Source of the DNA: Borrelia sp. A-FGy1
Lineage (GTDB): Bacteria > Spirochaetota > Spirochaetia > Borreliales > Borreliaceae
DNA length: 64,000 bases
Reading direction: 5' to 3'
NCBI RefSeq assembly: GCF_014084025.1
Contig: NZ_CP043682.1
Location: 711,582 to 775,581, forward strand
Position numbers and translations under genes: made by a program. This document shows positions 57,584 through 64,000 of this stretch, one piece after another; the first letter of the stretch is position 1; the number at the start of each line of letters is the position of its first letter. A model generated the notes under the pieces. The model was not told the DNA's origin. It did no database searches and was given only the letters and a program-made list of their open reading frames with translations.

Positions 57584-58366
57584 GTGAAAACATTTGTTAT
57601 TATTGGTCTTAGTAATTTAGGTATACATCTTCTTGAAGATTTAAGTAGACTTGATTGTCAAATTATTATTGTTGATACATCAAAGGAATTAGTTGAAGAA
57701 TATGATGTTATTGCTACTGAGAGTTTTATTCTTGATCAATTTACTAAAAATGCGTTAAAAAAAGTAATTCCTGTGGATACGGATGCTGTTATTATTGATT
57801 TTGATGATGATCTTGGCAAGAGTGCTCTTGTTACTCATTATTGTAATCTTTTAGGCATGAGAGAGATATGTGTTAAAACTGAAGATAGAGATGATGCTGA
57901 AATATTAAAGACTCTTGGGGCTACAAAAATTATATTTCCAAGTAAGGATGCGGCAAGAAGATTAACTCCGTTGTTAGTTTCTCCCAATCTTTCGACGTAT
58001 AATATTATTGGGTATGATATTATTGTTGCTGAAACTGTTATTCCTAACGAGTATGTAGGGAAGACTCTTCTTGAGGCTGATTTGAGAAGAGAAAAGGGTA
58101 TTACAGTTATTGCTGTTAGGAATTTAAGTAATTCTAGGTATGAGTTTGTGGATGGTGATTATTTTTTTTTAAAGGATGATAAAATTGTGATTTGTGGGAA
58201 ACCTGATAGTATTGAAAATTTTACGAATAATAAGGATTTGATTAAGGATTTAATTGCGGCTTCTAAAGAAGAGGAGGCTTCACAAATAGAAGGATCTAAA
58301 AAGATGGGTTTTTTAAGATTTTTTGATTTCATGAAAAATTTTAATAAAGATAAGAATAGCAATTAA
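57584..58366 (+). CDS. ktrA: Potassium uptake regulatory subunit KtrA
   Basis: A cytoplasmic RCK-ring protein that binds nucleotides and gates KtrB. The Rossmann N-domain begins VIIGLSNLGIHLLEDL with an acidic ribose-binding strand (IIVDT); an RCK-C domain follows (TLLEADLRREKGITVIAVRN). The 260 residues exceed the usual ~220 through a charged tail (KEEEASQIEGSKKMG and beyond). The start is GTG 57584. Confidence 0.93.
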   Translation: MKTFVIIGLSNLGIHLLEDLSRLDCQIIIVDTSKELVEEYDVIATESFILDQFTKNALKKVIPVDTDAVIIDFDDDLGKSALVTHYCNLLGMREICVKTEDRDDAEILKTLGATKIIFPSKDAARRLTPLLVSPNLSTYNIIGYDIIVAETVIPNEYVGKTLLEADLRREKGITVIAVRNLSNSRYEFVDGDYFFLKDDKIVICGKPDSIENFTNNKDLIKDLIAASKEEEASQIEGSKKMGFLRFFDFMKNFNKDKNSN

Positions 58367-58376
58367 AGGATTTAGA

Positions 58377-59348
58377 ATGACTAAGATTATTCCTGTTGCA
58401 AGCGGAAAAGGAGGTGTTGGTAAGACCTCTTTTGTTGCTAATATTGGTTATAAACTTTCAAGCTTAGGAAAAACTGTAATACTAGTTGATCTTGACCTTG
58501 GCGGTTCTAATCTACATACATGTTTAGGGGTTAAAAATACTGGTGTTGGTGTAGGGTCTTTTATTAATAAGCGTGAAAAAAATTTTTCGAATTTAGTTAT
58601 TGAAACACCTTATAATAAGCTTTATTTAATTCCAGGAGATGCTCTTTATGCAGGTACAGCTAATCTTCCTTTTTCTATCAAAAAGAAAATAATTGATTCA
58701 ATTCAAAGAGATCTTGTTGCAGATTTTGTTTTTATAGATTTAGGTTCAGGAACATCATATAATACCTTAGATTTTTATTTAGTGGCTTATAGTGGTATTA
58801 TTGTTACTGTGCCAGAGACTCCTTCTATACTGAATGCTTATTCATTTTTAAAAAATGCACTTTATCGTCTTTTGTATTTAGGCTTTCCTTCAAAGAGTGA
58901 GGAGCGTGAATATATTAGTAATTTCTTTAAAGAAAAAATAGAAGGGTCAAATGTTAAGTTTAAGGATTTAGTTTCAGGGATTGAGCTTATATCTTTAAGT
59001 TCATCTCTTAAGGTAAAAAAAATGATGAATAATTTTTACCCTAGAGTTGTGCTTAATAGAATAGAATCTAGTGAAGAAATAGGTATGTGTGAAAATTTAA
59101 TAAATGTGGTTAAGAATAATATTAATATACCAATAGAATTTATTGGATTTATTCCTTTTGCAAAGAGTTTTAGAGAATCTGTTAATAATAGAATTCCATT
59201 TATTGATTTTGATAAAAATTCAAAGCTCAATAAATATTTCGAGTTTATTTCTAATAATTTGATTAAGTCTCCTCTTGAAGGATCTCCTTATATTTATGAT
59301 GACATATATGATATGATTAAGGATCAAAGTCAATTTATTAGGAACTAG
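58377..59348 (+). CDS. MinD/ParA-family ATPase (BB0726-like)
   Basis: A deviant-Walker ATPase. The P loop is ASGKGGVGKTSF with the signature Lys, then VDLDLGGSNLH and FIDLGSGTSYNTLDF. No C-terminal amphipathic membrane helix like that of MinD is evident, and no minC/minE lies nearby. The 323 residues include an insertion at about 168-215. Positioning or flagellar-number (FlhG-like) roles are possible; the substrate is unknown. It is ten bases after ktrA. Confidence 0.88.
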   Translation: MTKIIPVASGKGGVGKTSFVANIGYKLSSLGKTVILVDLDLGGSNLHTCLGVKNTGVGVGSFINKREKNFSNLVIETPYNKLYLIPGDALYAGTANLPFSIKKKIIDSIQRDLVADFVFIDLGSGTSYNTLDFYLVAYSGIIVTVPETPSILNAYSFLKNALYRLLYLGFPSKSEEREYISNFFKEKIEGSNVKFKDLVSGIELISLSSSLKVKKMMNNFYPRVVLNRIESSEEIGMCENLINVVKNNINIPIEFIGFIPFAKSFRESVNNRIPFIDFDKNSKLNKYFEFISNNLIKSPLEGSPYIYDDIYDMIKDQSQFIRN

Positions 59349-59384
59349 TTGAATTATAATGGTTTATGATGGAGGAATAATATA

Positions 59385-60728
59385 ATGTATAGGATTAGAG
59401 ATAAGGAATTGAATTTTAGAATAGAAAGTCTAGGAGAATGTAAACAAAATAATCCTTTAATTGATTTTTATGCCAGCAAAAATCATGTTCATTTTACTAA
59501 TGAGATTAATAAAATTAGATTTAGTGTTTATAAAAATGAAGAAAGTTGCGATAAGTATGAAAATATCCTTTTAGAGAAAGCTGGACCTAGAGATAAAATA
59601 TATTTTATTCCAAAACATGTTAAGGCGGCAATTACTACTTGTGGAGGGCTTTGTCCTGGGTTTAATGATGTTATTCGTTCAATTGTGAGGACATTATGGA
59701 AAGTATACGGAGTTCGTAATATTTATGGTGTTAAATTTGGGTATCAGGGGCTTTTGTCAGAGTCTAATTCGCCTTTTGTTCAACTTAATCCTGATATAGT
59801 GGATGATATTAATCAGTTTGGAGGTACAATACTTGGTTCCTCAAGAGGAGGAATTAAGCCTGTTGAAATAGTTGATACTTTAGAAAGAATGAATATTAAT
59901 ATGATCTTTAATATTGGTGGAGATGGGACACAGAAGGGATCTATTCTAATTGCTAATGAGATAGCTAGGAGAAATTTAAAAATTTCTGTTGTGGGGATTC
60001 CTAAGACAGTTGATAATGACTTTATGTTTGTTCAGAAGTCATTTGGATTTGAAACAGCGGTTGAGCAAGCAGTTGCTGCTGTTGCTGGTGCACATTTTGA
60101 AGCAAATAGTGCATATAATGGAATTGGTCTTGTTAAGGTTATGGGTAGAGATTCTGGTTTTATTGCTTCTTATACTGCTTTATCTTCGAATGATGTTAAC
60201 TTTTGTTTAATACCAGAGTTAGACTTTGATATTGAAGGGCCTAATGGGTTTCTTACTCATCTTGAGAGAAGGTTATTGGAGAAAGAGAGTTTAGATGAAA
60301 TTCCTCATGCAGTAATATTAATAGCAGAAGGAGCAGGACAAAAATATTTTGATCATGGTAGTCGAAAAAGAGATGACTCTGGTAATTTGCTTTATGAGGA
60401 TATTGGCCTTTACCTTAAAGATAAGATTACAGAATATTTTAAATTTAAAAATATTCCAATTACTCTTAAGTATATTGATCCTAGTTATATTATTAGAAGT
60501 TCACCAGCTAATGCTAGTGATTCTCTTTATTGTGCTCGTCTTGGTTCAAATGCTGTTCACGCTGCTATGGCGGGAAAAACAAAATTATTAGTTAGCTTGT
60601 GGAGTACAAAATTTGTGCATATACCAATAGAAATGGCAGTATTTGATAGAAATAAAGTTAATATAAATGGTTCTTTTTGGAGAGATGTTCTTGCAAGTAC
60701 TGGACAGCCATTTAGTATGAAGAACTAA
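59385..60728 (+). CDS. pfk: 6-phosphofructokinase, long PPi-lineage type
   Basis: Converts fructose 6-phosphate to the 1,6-bisphosphate, the committed step of glycolysis, the main energy route in Borrelia. It belongs to the long clade with TTCGGLCPGFNDVIR, GGDGT (178-182), PKTVDND (206-212) and MGRDSGFIA. GGDG with glycine at 181 is the ATP-type residue, while the Lys of PKTVDND is typical of PPi enzymes; trypanosome ATP-PFKs share this mix. Phosphate donor is therefore uncertain. GGAGGAA precedes the ATG. Confidence 0.93.
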   Translation: MYRIRDKELNFRIESLGECKQNNPLIDFYASKNHVHFTNEINKIRFSVYKNEESCDKYENILLEKAGPRDKIYFIPKHVKAAITTCGGLCPGFNDVIRSIVRTLWKVYGVRNIYGVKFGYQGLLSESNSPFVQLNPDIVDDINQFGGTILGSSRGGIKPVEIVDTLERMNINMIFNIGGDGTQKGSILIANEIARRNLKISVVGIPKTVDNDFMFVQKSFGFETAVEQAVAAVAGAHFEANSAYNGIGLVKVMGRDSGFIASYTALSSNDVNFCLIPELDFDIEGPNGFLTHLERRLLEKESLDEIPHAVILIAEGAGQKYFDHGSRKRDDSGNLLYEDIGLYLKDKITEYFKFKNIPITLKYIDPSYIIRSSPANASDSLYCARLGSNAVHAAMAGKTKLLVSLWSTKFVHIPIEMAVFDRNKVNINGSFWRDVLASTGQPFSMKN

Positions 60729-60759
60729 AGTAAATATCTAGTATATTTATTTTAGTTCT
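60721..60759 (+). terminator. Strong terminator hairpin overlapping the pfk stop
   Basis: A 17-pair stem (one G-U) pairs 60721-60737 with 60743-60759 around the loop CTAGT; it begins AGAACTAAAG and includes the pfk TAA. CTTTTATT follows. It lies between convergent pfk and cdr. Confidence 0.7.
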
Positions 60760-60830
60760 CTTTTATTAATTTTGAATACCATGAATAACTGATAATAATT
60801 TCCATATTCATTTGACAATTCATTTTTCAT

Positions 60831-62162
60831 TTACTTTGCTGCGTTTCCTACGACATTTAGAGCATCCCAAGTTTTTGAGAAGGGAGGGGAGTATGCGAAA
60901 TCTAACATACCAAGTTCTTTTGTCGTAATTTTTGAGTAAATTGCAAGAGAAAGTGTATGCATTCTTAAAGCTGCTCCATTTTTCCCTATTACTTGTGCTC
61001 CGATAATTTCTTCTGTTTCTTCATTATAGATTAACTTAATATATATATCCTCTTGTGATGGGTAATAATTTGTGTGGTTTTTATCTTTTACTAATACTGT
61101 TTTATACTTTATTCCAAGATTTAAAGCATCTTCTTCTGTAAGTCCACTTCTTGCCGCTTCAAGAGACAAGACTTTGACAGATGCAGACCCTAATGTCCCT
61201 TTAAAAGGAATACGTTTTCCTGCTAAATTTTCTCCTATTACCCTGCCCATTTTACTAGCTGTTGTTGCAAGAGGAATATAATCATTCTGCTTGCTTACAA
61301 TGTTGTATATTGTAGCGCAGTCTCCAGCAGAAAAAACATTCTTTACACTAGTTTCACCATATTCATTAATGACTATAGCGCCGTTTTTAAAAGTCTCAAG
61401 TTGTCCTTCTAAAAATTCAGTAGCAGGTTGTATTCCCGTAGATAGAATTACAAGATCAGCTTTATATTCACCTTTATTTGTAGTGATGCCTTCAACTTTT
61501 TCTTTTCCTACTAAACTTTTTACAAATTCATTTGTATGGAGTAAGACATTGTTTTTAATTAGTTCTTCTTCCATTATATTAGTAATTTCTTTGTCAAATG
61601 ATTTGATAAGTATTCGCTTATCTAGTTGAATGATTCTTACATTTTTATTTCTATTTTTAGCTGCTTCTACCATTTCAAGTCCAATATATCCAGCTCCAAT
61701 TATTACTATGTCATTTATTTCTTTTTTCTTAAAGAGTTCTTTTATTTCTGTTCCATCTTTCATGTTTCTTAAGGTATAAAAATTACTTAGGTGGATGTTG
61801 CTGATAGGAGGTATAATAGGGTTTCCTCCTGTTGCAATTACTAATTTATCATAGGTATCATTAAATATTTCTCCAGTTTTTAGATTTTTTATTTTAATAG
61901 TACTATTTTTGATTTTTACCTGGATAACTTCATGTTTAGTACGTACAGATATTCCATTTTTCTCAAACTCATCAGGTGTTCTAGCTATCATTTTATTTGA
62001 ATCATCGAAGAATCCTCCAATAAAATAGGGCAATCCGCAAGCACCGAAAGATGTAGTATTTGTTTTTTCATAAATGGTGATATTTAATTTTTTATTTATT
62101 CTTTTCGCTTTAGCAGCAGCGCTAGTACCTGCAGCTGTGCCTCCGATAATTATTACTTTCAT
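60831..62162 (-). CDS. cdr: Coenzyme A disulfide reductase
   Basis: An NAD(P)H flavoenzyme that reduces CoA disulfide, keeping CoA as the main thiol in Borrelia, which lacks glutathione. FAD motif IIGGTAAGTSAAAKAKR, single redox Cys42 in SFGACGLPYF (instead of the paired Cys of other reductases), NAD motif IIGAGYIGLEMVEAA, and C-terminal dimer motif with DFAYSPPFS. It has 443 residues. It lies 21 bases downstream of gltP on the same strand and is probably co-transcribed. NADH oxidase is a close relative, but the position supports Cdr. Confidence 0.94.
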   Translation of the reverse strand: MKVIIIGGTAAGTSAAAKAKRINKKLNITIYEKTNTTSFGACGLPYFIGGFFDDSNKMIARTPDEFEKNGISVRTKHEVIQVKIKNSTIKIKNLKTGEIFNDTYDKLVIATGGNPIIPPISNIHLSNFYTLRNMKDGTEIKELFKKKEINDIVIIGAGYIGLEMVEAAKNRNKNVRIIQLDKRILIKSFDKEITNIMEEELIKNNVLLHTNEFVKSLVGKEKVEGITTNKGEYKADLVILSTGIQPATEFLEGQLETFKNGAIVINEYGETSVKNVFSAGDCATIYNIVSKQNDYIPLATTASKMGRVIGENLAGKRIPFKGTLGSASVKVLSLEAARSGLTEEDALNLGIKYKTVLVKDKNHTNYYPSQEDIYIKLIYNEETEEIIGAQVIGKNGAALRMHTLSLAIYSKITTKELGMLDFAYSPPFSKTWDALNVVGNAAK

Positions 62163-62183
62163 GTAAATTCCTTATTTTCTATT

Positions 62184-63575
62184 TTATTTTTGTTTTTGTA
62201 AATATTTATTGTTGTAAATATTTATATCTAATTGATTTAAATTTTTAGCAGTAATTATTCCTGCAACCATTGAATCACTTACGTTAGCAGATGTCCTTCC
62301 CATATCAATTAGAGGCTCAATAGATATTAATATCCCAACTAGTTCAACAGGTAGATTCATTGACGAAAGAACCATTAAAGATGCCATTGTTGCGCCTCCT
62401 CCTATTCCAGCTACTCCAAATGATGTTATTATTATTATTCCTATAAGTTGAAGTATAAATAATGGATCTGTTGGGTTTATCCCTTGAGTAGGGGCAATCA
62501 TTATTGCTATCATTGCAGGATGGATAGCAGCGCATCCATTCTGTCCAATTGAAGCTCCAAATAAACTAGAAAGATTAGCAATACCTTCACTAACTCCTAA
62601 TTGTTTAGTTTGTACTTCTACATTAACGGGTATTGTAGCTGAGCTAGAACGAGATATGAATGCAAATGTTAAAACAGGAAATGCCTTTTTAATAAAAGTA
62701 ATTGGATTTAGTCTATTAAAGGCAATTAATGTCATGTGCATTAATATAGTAATGCCAATAGCAATATAAGATGCAAGTACAAATTTTCCAAGCTTCAGTA
62801 TGCTTGAGATATCGCTTGTTGCTGATATTTTTGTGATCATTGCTAATATAGAATAAGGAGTCAACTTTAAAATTAAAATTAGTATTCCTGAAGTTAAATC
62901 TTGTAATGTTGTCATTATTTGTTTGAAAAATTCTATTGATTCTGGCTTTTTCTTTGAAACTCTAACAGCGGATATACCTACTAAGGCAGCAAATATTACT
63001 ACTCCAATTGTTGAGCTTGGCCTCATACCTGCCATATCTTCAAATATATTTTCAGGAATAAGTTCTGTTAGTCTTTGCGTAATTGAAGTATAATTTAGGC
63101 GATCAAGTCCTTGGGTTAGCTTTCTTTCATATGTAATTTTATCTTCACCAGATTGGAGAGATTCTGCTGTTAAATTAAAGAATAAGGAGGTATAAATTCC
63201 AATTATTGATGCGATTCCTGCTGTAAATACAAGTACTAATATTACGGATAAACTCATTTTCCAAACATCTTGGGTGTTTGTTAGTTTTGTTATTGCAGAT
63301 ATTATCGAGACAATAATGAGAGGAATTACAATCATTTTAAGAAGTCTTACATAACTATTTCCTAGGATGTTAATCCATCTAATGCTTTCTTTTATTACTG
63401 TAGAATCTGATTCATAAAGGTACTGCATAGATATGCCAAAAATTAATCCTAGTCCTAGTGCTATAAATATTCTTTTTGTAAATGAGATATGTTTTTTATG
63501 GAAAAAATAGAGTATTCCTAGTAACCCAACCATAATTATTATATTTAGTAATATATATATTAATGCTATATTCAT
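62184..63575 (-). CDS. gltP: Glutamate/dicarboxylate:cation symporter (GltP-like)
   Basis: A DAACS-family secondary transporter with about eight membrane helices plus two re-entrant loops. Signature segments are SRSSSATIPVNVE (serine-rich loop) and FGASIGQNGCAAIHPAM, then GGGATMASLMVLSS and the substrate-site region IEPLIDMGRTSANVSDS. The 463 residues are typical of the L-cystine/TcyP-like subgroup, so cystine uptake is a real alternative to glutamate. AGAGG lies before the ATG, and two palindromes overlap the presumed promoter. Confidence 0.88.
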   Translation of the reverse strand: MNIALIYILLNIIIMVGLLGILYFFHKKHISFTKRIFIALGLGLIFGISMQYLYESDSTVIKESIRWINILGNSYVRLLKMIVIPLIIVSIISAITKLTNTQDVWKMSLSVILVLVFTAGIASIIGIYTSLFFNLTAESLQSGEDKITYERKLTQGLDRLNYTSITQRLTELIPENIFEDMAGMRPSSTIGVVIFAALVGISAVRVSKKKPESIEFFKQIMTTLQDLTSGILILILKLTPYSILAMITKISATSDISSILKLGKFVLASYIAIGITILMHMTLIAFNRLNPITFIKKAFPVLTFAFISRSSSATIPVNVEVQTKQLGVSEGIANLSSLFGASIGQNGCAAIHPAMIAIMIAPTQGINPTDPLFILQLIGIIIITSFGVAGIGGGATMASLMVLSSMNLPVELVGILISIEPLIDMGRTSANVSDSMVAGIITAKNLNQLDINIYNNKYLQKQK

Positions 63576-63607
63576 TTTTGCCTCTTATTGAAACTTAAAC
63601 AATTATT

Positions 63608-63628
63608 TATCATTAATGATATTATCAT
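63608..63628. promoter_or_regulatory. Overlapping palindromes upstream of gltP-cdr, including the napA 13-mer
   Basis: TATCATTAATGATA (63608-63621) is a perfect 14-bp palindrome, and ATGATATTATCAT (63616-63628) overlaps it and equals the sequence at 25031-25043 in front of napA. They lie 33-53 bases upstream of the gltP ATG, where a promoter is expected. A Fur-family (BosR) site is the favoured inference. Confidence 0.5.
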
Positions 63629-63660
63629 GTTTTTTAAAAACCCTTTCTATACTTTTATTA

Positions 63661-64000
63661 TTACAGTAAGTTGCAATAAGATTCTATTATTTCGTTTTTT
63701 TTATTATCTTTCTTTAGGATTTTTGTTGCAATTGTTTTCCCAAGTTGAACTCCTTCTTGATCAAATGAGTTTATGTTAAGTAAAAATCCTTCAAACATTA
63801 CTTTATTTTCATAGTGAGCTAATATTGCTCCTACTACATAAGGAATAAGCTCTTTTGAATATATTAGGGCAGAAGGTCTCTCTCCTTCAAATTTTTTATT
63901 TCTGTTTATGTCTTCTTTACCTTGAGAGAATGCAATGATTTGGGCTATTAAATTTGCTTTTAGCTTATTATTGTTTGATGTTCCTTCCACAATTATATCT
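63661..64000 (-). CDS. pgi: Glucose-6-phosphate isomerase, C-terminal part (partial)
   Basis: The frame is open to the window edge (DIIVEGTSNNNKLKAN at the edge) and ends at 63661. The PGI signature is present in FLLNINSFDQEGVQLGK, and the catalytic-region start lies beyond the window. It interconverts glucose 6-phosphate and fructose 6-phosphate, directly upstream of the phosphofructokinase step. About 112 C-terminal residues are visible. The gap to gltP is 85 bases, so gltP has its own promoter region. Confidence 0.95.
   Translation of the reverse strand, partial: DIIVEGTSNNNKLKANLIAQIIAFSQGKEDINRNKKFEGERPSALIYSKELIPYVVGAILAHYENKVMFEGFLLNINSFDQEGVQLGKTIATKILKKDNKKNEIIESYCNLL

Noticed and set aside
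57231..57593. 120-codon minus-strand frame over the ktrB end
   Set aside because: Antisense of a conserved potassium-channel gene with no start signals.
1..64000. CRISPR array, insertion sequence, prophage or chromosomal origin
   Set aside because: No regularly spaced repeats, transposase, integrase, phage genes or dnaA-box clusters were seen; the gene order is ordinary core chromosome.

Overview
The window is chromosomal DNA of a Borrelia-type spirochaete. It is strongly AT-rich, codes densely on both strands and contains no insertion sequences, phage genes or CRISPR arrays. The gene order, from the end of flaA through cheA2-cheW3-cheX-cheY3, a mevalonate cluster, napA, fusA2, badR, ffh-rpsP-rimM-trmD-rplS, rnc, dnaG-rpoD, rnpB, mreBCD-mrdA-rodA, thrS, ktrBA, pfk, cdr and gltP to pgi, matches the B. 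burgdorferi block BB0668-BB0730 as I remember it. Many proteins differ from the Lyme-group sequences I recall, so a relapsing-fever-group Borrelia is the best guess. That last step is inference.

Layout. 1-5.1 kb: the flaA-chemotaxis operon (histidine kinase, coupling protein fused to a CheR-like domain, CheX phosphatase, CheY3). 5.1-8.2 kb, minus strand: a phosphoglycolate-phosphatase-like gene and three poorly characterised genes, one of which has a voltage-sensor-like membrane domain. 8.4-12.0 kb: a nucleoside-type ABC importer without its binding protein. 12.2-16.4 kb: two chemoreceptors. 17.5-23.9 kb: six tightly packed genes that turn acetoacetyl-CoA plus acetyl-CoA into isopentenyl diphosphate. 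24.4-28.5 kb: tRNA-Val, a CAP-domain protein, the Dps/NapA metal-binding protein, EF-G2 and a non-coding stretch with a candidate small RNA. 28.5-36.8 kb: BadR regulator, signal recognition particle protein, ribosome and tRNA maturation genes, coaD, rpmF, acpP, rnc and the CCA-adding enzyme.

36.9-46.2 kb: two spirochaete-specific hypothetical genes, tRNA-Thr and tRNA-Tyr, mltG-dnaG-rpoD, a zinc-ribbon coiled-coil protein, RNase P RNA and a TPR protein. 46.2-51.7 kb: the rod-shape and elongasome operon. 51.9-56.2 kb: a short threonyl-tRNA synthetase, a phosphatidyltransferase, a secreted repeat protein and a CYTH-domain protein. 56.3-64 kb: KtrBA potassium uptake, a MinD-like ATPase, phosphofructokinase, CoA-disulfide reductase, a glutamate/dicarboxylate carrier and the C-terminal end of pgi.

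The most interesting signals are: an identical 13-bp palindrome in front of both napA and gltP-cdr, which may be a redox/metal operator; a voltage-sensor-like domain joined to a HAMP-like segment; a duplicated CheY-binding domain in CheA; a seven-repeat, propeller-like secreted protein; a perfect 20-bp palindrome in front of mcp4; and a possible small RNA after fusA2. All promoters, operators and terminators were read by eye and are predictions. Gene starts were chosen from ribosome-binding sites and family N-termini; TTG and GTG starts are common here.
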